Assembly (NCBI RefSeq): GCF_000004075.3
Contig: NC_026657.2
Coordinates: 10,726,001-10,790,000 of the forward strand
DNA: 64,000 bases
From: Cucumis sativus
Taxonomy: Eukaryota; Streptophyta; Magnoliopsida; Cucurbitales; Cucurbitaceae
Direction: 5' to 3'
The position numbers were made by a program, and so were the translations under genes. Every line of letters starts with the position of its first letter. Position 1 is the stretch's first letter. Shown here piece by piece: positions 1-11,040 of the stretch. The notes beneath the pieces were generated by a model, which worked only from the letters and a program-made list of their open reading frames with translations, had not been told where the DNA came from and ran no database searches.

Positions 1-386
1 TTTTTTTTTCTTTTTTTACTGCTTAGATTTGTTTCTAGTGATGCAAAAAATCAACAATTTTCATTAAAATGAACTGCTTTTGGAGGGAATGTCAGTTTTT
101 AAACAAACATGAGAAACACTTTTTGTCATATCGTATGTTAGTCAAACTACATTTTGAGTCTCTCTTACTTTAGTTTGTGTAATAGTTTTCGCTTTTGGGT
201 TTTTAACCATTTAAGTTAATGACAATATAGATACTCTACTTAGCATTAAGTGAAAACCCAAATAGACCTTGATACTAAATACCTAACTACATTTGCATTA
301 AGGTAGTGAGAGATTTGACCCCACTATGTTCATTTGGCCTTCTTACAGCCCTTCTTCGTCCGTTTAATCTATAATTGTCATCTCAA
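1..386. other. AT-rich flank, no gene seen
   Basis: No reading frame of convincing length or recognisable domain was found. The stretch opens with a T-rich run and leads into the degenerate minisatellite that begins near 387. Confidence 0.5.
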
Positions 387-810
387 GGGAGGAGAAGAAG
401 TATATGGAGTAAAACTTCATGAAAACCAATATCTAGAATTGGATATAGTTAGGGAGAAGAAGAAGTATAAGGACTAAGACATCACGAGAGAGCGAAGATC
501 TAAAATAGAATAGAGTTAAGGGAGAAGAATAATTATAGGGACTAAATAGTATATAGTTAGAGAGATAAGTGCATAGACTAAAATGTCACAGAAGCTGTTC
601 TAAATTAGGAAATATTTTAAGGAGAATAAGTATAAGAACTAAAATGTTACAAAAGACAATGTTGAAATGAGAATGTAGTTCGAGGAGAAGAAAAAGTACG
701 ATACTAAGATTTCATGAGACTCGGGATCTAAAATAGGATATAGTGCAGGAAGAAGAAGTATGAGGACTAAGACGTCATGTGAGCCGAGATCTTAAATAAG
801 ATATGTTTTG
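387..810. repeat. Degenerate minisatellite, about 60-65 bp period, seven copies
   Basis: Seven copies begin near 387, 451, 519, 559, 619, 682 and 747. Each opens with a purine-rich block such as AGGGAGAAGAAGAAGTAT. A 'ggactaagac(g)tca' block follows, then 'gatctaaaatagaatatag'. Spacing is mostly 60-68 bp, and the third copy is shortened to about 40 bp. Copies are strongly diverged, so the array is old. There is no coding potential. It ends about 700 bp upstream of the ERF start codon. Confidence 0.75.
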
Positions 811-1508
811 ACCTGACTTTTTCATGTAAGTGGATAACAAGCTGAAGTGGGTTTGCTACCATGAAAACAGACAAGAAAGCCTCAAAAGAGTAGCTCTTAT
901 TAACCACATAATTAATCCGTTGTCTTTTGTTTGGGTTAAAATATAGATAATCTTAACTGCTCCCTTTGAAAATCATGAAACAGACAACAAAAACAGACCA
1001 AATTTCTCTTATTGGTTCTGTTGTTCTTAAACTACGCACTTACATGTGCAAATTGAGGTTCATTTGAGCCATGTAAATATTGAACACATTCAAACATACC
1101 TTAAATGTTCTTGTCTTTGTTTTTTCTTTTTTTCTTTTTCTTTTCTTTAGGGATTGTTCCAACTGTTATGGGAACTTGAAAAGAAAAGACTACCATTTTT
1201 CAAATATTATATTTGATGAGATTGTAAGTAAAACAATATCCCTGGATTTGTACCTTTTTCTTTCATATCAGAGTGATTAAAGGGATTGAATAAGGAATAG
1301 TGACTTTCAAAAAAAGAGGTCTTCCATAGAATGACATGTACAATGTACTTTTCCCCCCCTTTTTTTCTCCTTCACCAACTCACTCTTTAAAAAGACCATC
1401 AAGAGCTTCCTCAAACCTTCACCCCAAACTCAAAAAACTTTATCTCTTCTGAACTGTCATCACCCTTCATATTATACTGTTTTTTTAGTTCATTTTTTTT
1501 TTGCTCTA
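811..1508 (+). promoter_or_regulatory. Upstream region and leader of the ERF gene
   Basis: No gene was recognised here; the small open frame at 1080-1280 is low-complexity and Phe-rich. The last 150 bp before the ATG are pyrimidine-rich, with C/T runs near 1350 and 1480-1502, as in plant 5' leaders. A weak TATA-like TTTAAAAAG lies near 1386. Promoter assignment rests on position only. Confidence 0.35.
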
Positions 1509-2489
1509 ATGGCTACCTCCAAAGCCTCAGATAAAGGCTACCCAATTTATGAAACTGGTCAATCTCAAATGGGTTTTGCCCTACTTCAAAGAAACCCATC
1601 TCCAATATCTCAAAATGGAGGTGAAAGAAGAGGTAGAAGAAAACAAGCTGAACCAGGAAGGTTTCTTGGTGTAAGAAGAAGACCTTGGGGAAGATATGCT
1701 GCTGAAATTAGAGACCCAACAACTAAAGAAAGGCATTGGCTTGGAACTTTTGATACTGCCCATGAAGCTGCCCTAGCTTATGACAGAGCTGCCCTGTCAA
1801 TGAAGGGCACTCAAGCAAGAACAAACTTCATTTACTCTGACACTTCAACTTTCCATTCTCTTCTCACTGCTTTTGATGTTCAGACTAATTTGCTTCCTAA
1901 TTCTGATCATTCTCATTCCAAACTACAACAAATTACTCCTTCTCCCGTTACTACTCCCAATAACCAAAATAACAACAATATCTCATTTGCTCAATCTCAG
2001 GCCTTAAATCCTTCTGTTATTGATGATCACGACAGCAATTTCTTCTTCTCTAATGATTCTAACTCAGGTTATTTGAGTTGCATTGTTCCTGATAATTGCT
2101 TGAAACCTCCTTCAGATTCTAACTACAAAACCCAACCTAAGAACATCCATTCCTCTACTGCTTCAAATGATCTTAAAAAATTCAGTTTCTTTGCCTCCAA
2201 CTCCATTGAAACTCTCCCTTTTGAAGGTTTGGATGTTTATAGTAATAATAACAGTGGAGGTTATGGATCTGTTATGGAGGAACAACAGGAAATTTGGGAT
2301 AGTAATGGTGATGAACTGTCAGCTATAATTAATAGCTCTTCTTCTTCTTCTTCTATGGTGGGTGAAAATGGAGGTTTTCATCCATTTATGAACACTTCTT
2401 ATGGTGGTTTGTTGCCTCAATCTTCTACTTGTTCTCCTTCAGCTCCTTCTTTTGGTGAGGCATTTGATTTTGGGTATACATTACTTTGA
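1509..2489 (+). CDS. PUCHI-like: AP2/ERF transcription factor, PUCHI/ERF086-like (group VIII)
   Basis: Intronless 326-residue nuclear DNA-binding protein. The AP2/ERF domain spans about residues 51-107, from [20 protein letters not shown] through [19 protein letters not shown] to TQARTNF. It carries the Ala and Asp of ERF-type (GCC-box-binding) domains and the WLG core. The basic flank GRRKQAEPG and the tail [14 protein letters not shown] match the PUCHI/LEAFY PETIOLE/FRIZZY PANICLE branch as I remember it. In Arabidopsis, PUCHI shapes lateral root primordia and floral meristem identity and suppresses bracts. The rest is Ser/Asn-rich and probably disordered, with a nine-serine run from a TCT repeat near 2337-2355. 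The acidic aromatic end ([12 protein letters not shown]) could be an activation segment. The ATG follows a pyrimidine-rich leader and gives a length close to the family's. The family call is firm; the PUCHI rather than LEP assignment is less so. Confidence 0.9.
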   Translation: MATSKASDKGYPIYETGQSQMGFALLQRNPSPISQNGGERRGRRKQAEPGRFLGVRRRPWGRYAAEIRDPTTKERHWLGTFDTAHEAALAYDRAALSMKGTQARTNFIYSDTSTFHSLLTAFDVQTNLLPNSDHSHSKLQQITPSPVTTPNNQNNNNISFAQSQALNPSVIDDHDSNFFFSNDSNSGYLSCIVPDNCLKPPSDSNYKTQPKNIHSSTASNDLKKFSFFASNSIETLPFEGLDVYSNNNSGGYGSVMEEQQEIWDSNGDELSAIINSSSSSSSMVGENGGFHPFMNTSYGGLLPQSSTCSPSAPSFGEAFDFGYTLL

Positions 2490-5400
2490 GTAGCAAATGG
2501 ACTGAAGTTGGTGAATCTGTTTAAAAGAAAGTGATTATTATTATTTTTTTTCATGCATGTACTTTCTGCTTTTGTTTTTCCTGTTGTGATATGAAGAATC
2601 CTTGTTTTATCTCTAAAACTACTGTTCTATCTCTCTCTCTCCCTCTTTTTCTTTTTTTTGTAATTTTTATACTTAAATGAAGTCAAAACTTCCAATGTTG
2701 TTATTTTATGACAGCTAGTCATTCTCTACACCGGTAATGCCTTGAATCTATTATCTTATTCTTAGAGTCCAAAAATGATGCACCTTAGTACACTATATAA
2801 ACTATCAAACTTGAAAACCATTGTTGCTCTTTATTTATGAATTATTTCTTGTAATAATAAACTATTTGGGCTGTGCAGATGAGCTAGCACACTACCTAAA
2901 TCCTTATATCGATTATTTATTGTTTTACATTTTGGTGTTCTTTATTTGTCAATTCCTTAACCATATATTTGTCAATTCCTTAACCATATATTTGTCAATT
3001 CCTTAACCATAAACACTCTATTAGTGTTTTTTAACGGAGAAAGTTTACTTTGTGCTGTTGATCAGATGAAAATAACTGATAAGCACAAGATCAACACTTG
3101 ATATTATTATCTAAAATGGAAAAAAGAAAAAGACCTGGAAGGATAAAATATTATTTCCAATCATCATCTGTAAAGATCGTCTTTTTATCCTAAAGGGTCA
3201 TAATTTTTCCAACTATATATATCTCTTCCAAGAAACCTTGTGAAAATTTCAAGTCAATGTGAAGAGCCTATATATGTGGGTTAGGGGTTTGAGATATATA
3301 TACTTCTTTTTAAAAATCATTTTAAATCAATGTAGTTGGTAATATGGTCAACTCTCAATGGTTGAAGATATCAAGTTAATCTGTTTTTTTCAAAAGTTTA
3401 GTTTATATGTAACTTTATAAGATTATTTCTTCAAACTACAATGTCTAACATGTTTAATTTTACCATAAAAAGAAAAACTTTCGAACCATCACAAAACATA
3501 TATCTAATTAATAAAATTTAATTAACACCAAACTTACATGCATAAACTAGAACTCGTAGTAGATCTGTATGATCATGAAGCTGAATATTTCTCAACGGGA
3601 TGCATTGTACTTTCGATTTAAAGATCAAGATTTTGAATCTTCATTTTCAGATATATACTGCTGAATTAGGAAAAAGAACTATTGTCATAGAACAAGAAAG
3701 ATAGGGTTTTAAAAGTATAAAAACTCAAGAAATTATCTTTTTTTTTTTTAAATCTCTCACATTTTAATTTCGACCTATTTGATAATCTCATAAAGAAGGT
3801 TAACTAAAATAAAAAAGATTTAACCACACACCATATAAGCAAATGTGATTAAATATAAAAATGTTTAATTCTTTCATGTGATAGATGACATAAGGTTAAA
3901 ATTTCAATTTCCCAATACTCCTGTACTTATTGTTGTAAGTTGTTTTAAAATACATTAAAATAAACTAAACATATTTACGAACATAGCAAAATGTCATTGA
4001 TAAATATTCTCATCAATTTTATCATTACTTTTGACCAAAAAATCGAAAGTTTAAATTTCACAAATATTATGTACTTGAACTTAAAAGTTGACTCGTGTTC
4101 ACAATCACGTGATAATGCTAGCTAGTAATGGCTAACCAAAAAGTGGGTAACCTTTGGGAAGTATGCAGCGGATTTAAAGAAGTCAAACTTAGGTCATGTG
4201 GGTGTGTATTGTATATTTATAAAAAAAAAGGGTTTGATAAGGACAGTTTGTCCTAATCTTTTAAGAATCAAATTTATATGTTTATGTGAAGCTTACCCTA
4301 ACCTAAGGATGTTTCTTTGTTTGTCTATAAATATGCAATGTCCTTTTAAATGGACAAAAACAAAGTTGGAAGGCATTTGTGTGTATGATTGGTTTATATC
4401 CTACTTGTATTCTTTTCACTAAAATGGTGAGTTCCAAAATCACTACCAAGTAAAGTTAATTCTAGGTACCACATCCTTAGTAGCTTTTATTTATTATTAT
4501 TGTTGTTGTTTTTTATTATTATTTTGAAAAGAAAAGAAAAGCATATGAGACAAATTGCATTATTGTTTTTTTTAGTATTATTATTGTATATATCAAGAAT
4601 GGAATGAAATTGGGAAAATTAACCCAAAAAAATCTAAAACGTTAAAGGATCTTTTCTAGTATTGCGAAGATTGGAGATCGAACTTTCCACGTTTAGAAAT
4701 AGAATTCAATTGTCAATTAACATCAAGCAAAACTCACTTTATTATAAAAAATGTGGTTTTAAAGGAAGAAAGAAAGAAATAATAATTGTATATTGGTAGT
4801 AGTTAAATTTATCATTATTTTTAAAAAAAAAATAGAAGGCTTCTATGATTGGCATTATATAAGGCAGAATGGTAAAATAAAATACTACAAAATTATGTTT
4901 TCATTTAAGACAAAACTTCTATGGGTAGAGTATAGTATAGTTTCTAAAATTATATCTATTTTTAGAATAACTATTACTTTAAACTAATTAAACCATATCT
5001 TATAAACCAGTCTCTTTTGTACTAAATAGAAACTTTTAGGCAAAATCATAAGCAAAGGTTGCAAAAAATATTACATATATTTATTTATTTTATCTAAGAG
5101 CTAAGTGGATTTTGAAAAATCAATAAGAAAGGAGTGTATATATGTATATATGAAAAAGAAATAATATCCCTAAATAACATGGGAATATCTTTTAAACATC
5201 GCCTTACTACATAAATAGAGAGCACACTAGAATAAATCCCAAAAATATAAAGATTTGGGTGGAGATCCCATGTAAAGTGTTTTTTCCTTGAAAAATATAA
5301 ACAAAAAAAGTGGAAAAATAACAAAACAAAGAAGCCACGAGTAGTAACGTATATAAACTTTATTTTCAAAACTAGAAATGATATTTTTTTAGTCAACAAA

Positions 5401-6380
5401 AGTTTAGTTCAACTTATTGTACAATGAGAATCAAGACATCAATAGTCTTTGCGTTCAGTTTGTTGCAATCTTAAGGGTAAAAAAAACATGAAATGGAGAG
5501 AAAAATAGAGAAAGAAAGAACTATCCCATGGAAAGCACATTGGAATAACACATAAAGAAATGGGAGAAAGAGAGGATATACCAATTTATCATTAAAGGTC
5601 TTTCGGCTTCAAAAGCTTTCTAATGCATTTTAGCCAAATTTGAGACATCTGAGATATTTTCAACAAGTTTTTTCAAACCTGTGACGGCTTCTTTTTAATG
5701 CTCTTTGCCCTATTTTGCTGCTTATCTTTGGGGTTCCCCACTGATTTTCTTTCCATGTTGATGCTTGAAGCTTATTTTTGTCTCCATATCCTTTACTTTT
5801 GCAAAATGGGGTCTCTTCTATAATGTTCTAGAAACTAATACTAACCTTCACAAAGGAGAAAAGGAAGTGGATATCTGAATCTGAAAAGATTCCCACCTCA
5901 AGACTAACTAAATCGGGAACCTGCTTTACAAAACACTAGGATTCAACACAGAATATGAATTTGCTTACATTTGGATTCTCTTTCTTTCTTTTTTGTTTTT
6001 TCAGAAAATATAAAGAAACAAATAAAATGGTGTACAACATCCAACAACTGCATTGAGGGTATCAGACATATATCATCAGCATGTTATCATGATTTGTCTA
6101 TTTCTTACAAAGAAACAACAATATAAACCCTCATCAATGAAACTTGTCTTGTAATTTCAATAGCCAGACATTAATAATATTCAATGTTGCTTCCTTTGAG
6201 AAAGAGACAGTGTGGACAAAGAATTACCTAAAGTATTGCTGGATAAGCAAAGCATCATCATTGCTCTCCTATTTTCCACAGCAAGAAGCGATCTGTATAG
6301 TAGCTGTAGTATTTTTCTAGGCATTATCAAAAGTTAGGAGGAGGGGAAAATCATTTCAGCTATAAAGTTCACAAGGCTTC
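2490..6380. other. AT-rich intergenic region, no gene supported
   Basis: This spacer separates the ERF gene from the CCCH gene. Open frames are short and low-complexity on both strands and show no recognisable domain. The first 200 bp are probably the ERF 3' UTR, with CT-rich and T-rich runs near 2620-2660. A short tandem repeat at 2943-3011 is listed separately. Confidence 0.5.
2943..3011. repeat. 23-bp tandem repeat, three copies
   Basis: The unit containing TTGTCAATTCCTTAACCATA occurs three times with an exact 23-bp period; its GTC falls at 2948, 2971 and 2994. Copies are identical, so the expansion is recent. A length polymorphism is likely here. Confidence 0.9.
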
Positions 6381-7089
6381 AGAAGGAAGGACTGCAATGC
6401 AATATATATCATAAGCAAAGAGAAAAGGCAATTGATATAGAATTTGCAGGTTTCTTTTGAAATGTAAACTTTGTAAATTCATCCAAAGCCAAGTCTAGCA
6501 ATGAATGTTTCACTACATAACGTGATATTAAAATCCCGTACAAGATCACATTGCCATTGGGGTGACTCCCAGAGTCTTAAATACATCTTTTTCCACAATA
6601 AATGAGGGAAAAAAACGAGTGGGAATTAACACAGCTTCAAATTCACATTCAATTCGAATTGAAAGCTTGTGCCCTGGTCATAGGAAAACTTGGAAAGAGA
6701 TAGCATAAGCAGAGCATAGCTCGAAAAGAAATCATCGTGGAACAGACCATTTCGTTTGTCTTGAAAAAGATCGATCAAAGCAGCAAAAATGAGTGACAAA
6801 CGCCAGAAAGGAAGTTGTGATGCAGAGGTACCTAATTGCTATCGCTGCTTTCAGGATTATTCATAAGGCAGAGGCAGAAAACTGTACGAAATTTGCTACA
6901 TTTTTTTAGGTTGACCATAACTTATTCAGGCTGAGATAAATTTAAATATAAGGATTGTATGGACACAGAAGGTCAGAGCTGAGGTATGCTAGACCTGGAC
7001 TATGGGACCATTGTAATAGGAAAAGAAAAGGTCTTTGGTTTTGGGCTTGGGCAAAAAATAGGATGTTTTGATCCTGAGGCAGCTTAGCT
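6381..7089 (-). other. Probable 3' UTR and downstream flank of the CCCH gene
   Basis: Non-coding sequence directly downstream of the stop codon at 7090-7092 (read on the minus strand). It is less AT-rich than the spacer beyond it. The overlapping open frame at 6942-7169 is in another frame of the last exon. I could not fix a polyadenylation site by eye. Confidence 0.4.
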
Positions 7090-10076
7090 TCAAGTACGAC
7101 CCTCCGCACTGGTGGTGCTGGAGGTACTCCCCACTGACGGACCAGAACTTTGAGAAGACCGTTGAACACTTGAAAGAGAATGCATTTCTGTCCTTGATGT
7201 AGTTGAACTGACCAATCCGCTAGAGGTGCTCATTGATGAAGACATTCTTGAAGGGTTAGAATCCTTTCTGGATCCTGAAAAATGTTCAGGCCTCAACTCT
7301 GAGGATGAGGATGATGGGGCTAAAGTACCAGCTACCGATCCCACAGGGTAGGGTGCCACTGGCATATCAGCAAGAGATGATGCAGATGGACTGTAACTAA
7401 GTCGATCCATCGAGTGGTCAAATTTGCACGCAGGGCCAAACTTGCACATTCCACGTTGCATGAAGTGAGTACAAGGTGGTGCACCCTGACAAAAGATTAT
7501 GTTAGAAACCATTCTGCCTCTAAATAGGGAAACACGACCGTACAAAAAATTTAGAAACAAGAGACAAATGGCCACCAAAAAAAAGCATTAAACTAAATTA
7601 ATGCAGTATTTGAATAAATGATAATAAATTCAATCAAGCCAATAACTTGCACAGATAGCAGATGCATAACTGAAGGTTAAGAAGGCGACTAAAATCTAAT
7701 TAATGTTTGACAAGTTTTGTTGCGTGACATAGAGCATGCAAATTAAAGTGCAGTACAAGTTTGCCATTAACAACTTCCTTTCTCCCCCTTTAAAGGATGA
7801 TTGCAACTACACAAAAATGGTATGGGACTTTAAGCACTACATATCCTGAAATCTAACAGCCACGTTGTGTAAAGTCCTCAAGGAAGATCCCAGTGGATCA
7901 GAAAAGGGAATAAGTTAGTTTAGTAATATATCAAGTTTATTTGAGCTCTTCCAACATGGATCTCAAGAAGGAAACAGATGAAATATGATTTTCAGGAAGT
8001 GAAAAAACCAAGACCTTGTAGTATAGATAATGACAATGATATGGAAAGTAATTCAGACTATAGCGGTCAATACAACAGCATATTGACACAAAAGGCCCCC
8101 TTAATTTAGTATGAACAAAAAGACAAATTTCCAGAATATAATACATATTTTACATGCTCGACCTACATTAAGAACTCAAACAGAGACCTGGCTGCAAATG
8201 CTGCAACTAAACAATGAAACAACTATTGAAGGGGGTGTTCCGCCTACAGGTATTCAAACAAGTGCCAGAAAAGCATTATAACATCAATTTTATAGCTTAA
8301 GTCATCGGTTATTGGGGGTTTGTGTACATCTTAATTCTTATGTATGGCTGATCATTGATCACTCTACCACAAACCTGAGCAACAACTTCAAGAATAATTT
8401 TGGAATTGAGCAAATTTTTGTCTGTAATTATATAATATTTGGAGAATCAAGAAAAAAGCTGATGTCAATCCCTAAATACATCTGATAGGCAAGATTACTT
8501 AAGATACGGAAGAGTGAATGAAGAAATAAGATACACAAAATAATTCAAACCTTAGGCATAATTTTGAATCCAAATGAGATTTTGGTGCAAAGAGAGACTA
8601 ACCGGGCGTAGAGGAAGACCTAGTTGGCTAAGGACAACACTTGGCCTCGAAGTAACCAATTCTGGTGGGTGATGGTATCTACAAGAAGATCCAAATTTAC
8701 AATCCCCTGTTCTCATATAATATTGACACTCTGGTTGCCCAGGTCTTTCTGGAAATGAGTGCTCCTTCTGGCTAGTACTTGACGGACCAGTAGATGGCAT
8801 GGGCTGATAAGATCCTGCAAAGCCAGATGCAGAAGGCGAAACATGTGCCATACCATAGAGTGGCCCTGATCCAACAGAAGGTTGAGCACTGGGAGAGGCT
8901 ACTGGACTCATAGGTGCCTGCACCAGTTGTTAACAGCACTCCATTAAGTGCATGGATATAAAATGAGACAGAATGTGAAGTAAGACTAAGAGAGCTGTAC
9001 ATACTGGATAAGGACTCCAACTTGGGAACTGAACAACGCCCGGGGAAACCAACATAGGACCATAAGGACCAGGGACATACGGGTTTGACAGCAATGAAGG
9101 CCTCGCAAGTATTACTCCATATTGTTGTGACGAATGAGCAGAGGGAGACTGCACAGGAGGATAAACAGAGGGTGCAGGCACTTGACCTGCTATTGGTGCA
9201 ACTTGAACAGGTGATGGTGCTGGAAACTGCAAGCCAGCCGGTTCTGGGTGATGAAATTTGCACGTAGCACCAAACTTGCACTGCCCATTCTTCAAATAAT
9301 AAGAACACTCCTTTTCACCCTGCCATCAAAAGCCTGTAGGTTAGCAAACTAAAATGGATATATACACAATATATCGGTCTATGACTCCTGTAACTCTCCA
9401 AATAATATAAAAACAAACAAATAATATGAGAGGAAGTTGACACAGACCGGCCTTAGTGGATAGCCATAGAAATTCAGTGACACGGGACTGAGAGAACCTC
9501 TTTCCTGCTGAGGATGGTGATACTTACACGAAGCACCAAATTTGCACATTCCTGTCCTCATATAGTACTGCAGATATCAATAAGATCAGCATTATCAATG
9601 ACAGCCCATGTACGAAATACTATTCATCTACATGAATCAACCAATTACTGCATATTTCAGTAAAAATAAAAACACAAGTCTCCATCCCACATTCTCAAAG
9701 AATTTCATTAACGCACATTGCCCAAAATAATCCCATTGAAGCCTGGATACCAAAAATTTCACATTCAATCGAACCACCAAAATGAAGTACCTGACAAACA
9801 GGTTGCCCTATTCGCTCTGGATACTCTCTTCCACCAGGTCTCGAACCTCCTAAAGCCTGATCAGAGCAAAATCCACCAAAATCAACGAATTTAAAGAGGC
9901 GAAAAGTTCGGAAGCACTTTGCCGACAATTCAACAATAACATTTTAAAAAGAAAAGAAGAACATCTTGGTAGAGTCAGAATTAAACCCAAAAAAAAAAAA
10001 AATTAAGAAAAGGGATTTGAAGTGAAACTGAAGTAGAGCAATTGGAAGGATCAAATAGCTTAAAACCCAATAAAAC

Positions 10077-10111
<35 letters not shown>

Positions 10112-10121
10112 AAGCCCTAAA

Positions 10122-10167
<46 letters not shown>

Positions 10168-10526
10168 GAACAGAAAGGATCAAAGAGAAATACCGGGGTA
10201 CGTTCACGGGGATGATTAAACCTACAACGAGAGCCATATCCACAAAATCCGGTACGTAGGTAATATATACAATCAGCTTCATCGGGACGTTCAGGGTAGG
10301 AATCCCTATCCCTGGATCCCAAAGGCCAAAGGGAGTCTGCATTATGTGAAAGAAAAACGAAAATCAAGGAATCGAAAAGGAAAATCTGGAAGAAAAGAAG
10401 AGTGAGATGAGGGAATGCAGAGTGAGAAAAGTAACCTCCATGAGATGTAGTATCAGGTCCAGAAACGGTCCATTCAGGTGACGGATCGGAGTGAGAACCT
10501 TCAATAGAGTGACCGTACGGCTTCAT
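7090..10526 (-). CDS. ZFN1-like: Five-finger CCCH zinc finger protein, ZFN type
   Basis: Seven coding exons: 10526-10436, 10336-10194, 9856-9791, 9567-9448, 9319-9005, 8917-8603 and 7485-7090. All introns are GT-AG, and the joined frame is 481 residues. It has five C-X8-C-X5-C-X3-H fingers, whose first cysteines are near residues 53, 99, 145, 309 and 355. Finger two is split between exons 3 and 4. Each finger lies next to an ERPGQPxC-type or GEKEC-type lead-in, and a Ser-rich tail ends in SAEGRT. Number, spacing and the 3+2 finger layout fit plant ZFN1-3 proteins, which are nuclear single-stranded DNA- or RNA-binding proteins of about this length. Every exon after the first two ends in phase 0, so fingers are modular. 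Start chosen: the most upstream Met (MKPYGHS), just inside a GA-rich leader. Family call firm; direct target unknown. Confidence 0.93.
10078..10164. repeat. Poly(A) run and (GA)n microsatellite in CCCH intron 2
   Basis: About 33 consecutive A at 10078-10110, a short spacer, then about 20 AG dinucleotides at 10124-10164. On the gene's strand this becomes a (CT)n-(T)n polypyrimidine stretch. It lies just downstream of the intron 2 donor (10193). Likely length-polymorphic and prone to assembly error. Confidence 0.95.
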
Positions 10527-10705
10527 GGTACGGCCAGCTGCCGTAGAATGAGTGAAGAAGAGGAAATGGGTTGAAAGAAGAAAGAAGAAGAAGAAATGGA
10601 AGGTCCGATCACATGGGGGGAGATCGTATTTGAGAGAGGAAGAAGATGAAGAAGAAGAAGCGCTTTCTTTCTTTTTGGATTTTCTGGGTTTTTGCTTTTG
10701 CCCCC

Positions 10706-10724
10706 TTCTTCTTCTTCTTCTTCT

Positions 10725-10756
<32 letters not shown>
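10706..10756. repeat. CTT and CT microsatellites in the CCCH gene leader
   Basis: CTT repeats from about 10706 run into CT repeats ending at 10756. Read on the minus strand they give a (GA)n(GAA)n leader about 180-230 bp upstream of the CCCH start codon. GA-rich leaders are common in plant genes and bind BPC/GAGA factors; that role is inference here. Confidence 0.85.
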
Positions 10757-11040
10757 TGATTCTTACACAACAGTATCTCTGTTTTGAGCTTTTTCTTTTT
10801 TTTCTTTTTTTTTAAAATATAATTAATTAATTAAAATTAAAATTAAAAAAGTATTTATTAAATTTATTTTAGAGAAGAGAAGCACTTTTGAAAGCGTTTT
10901 TGTTTTTCTATCTCTCTCTTCCTTTCTGTTCCATAACTTTGAGAGGTTCTCTTTTTGTGTGTCGGAGTTGGTTGGTCTTTATACGCGCCAAACACTAGAA
11001 TTAATTTTTCTTTTTTTCCCTTTCCCTTTTCCTCTTCTTT
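10757..11040 (-). promoter_or_regulatory. Likely promoter region of the CCCH gene
   Basis: Lies upstream of the GA-rich leader on the minus strand. It contains an AT-rich block near 10813-10850 with TTAATTAATTATATTTT on the minus strand, which could serve as a TATA element. No experimental start is known, and the assignment is positional. Confidence 0.35.

Noticed and set aside
1581..1763. 60-codon minus-strand frame inside the ERF gene
   Set aside because: Antisense shadow of the AP2 domain coding sequence.
8772..9308. 178-codon open frame on the minus strand
   Set aside because: It crosses an intron and reads the CCCH exons in another frame; the spliced frame with fingers three and four explains the sequence.
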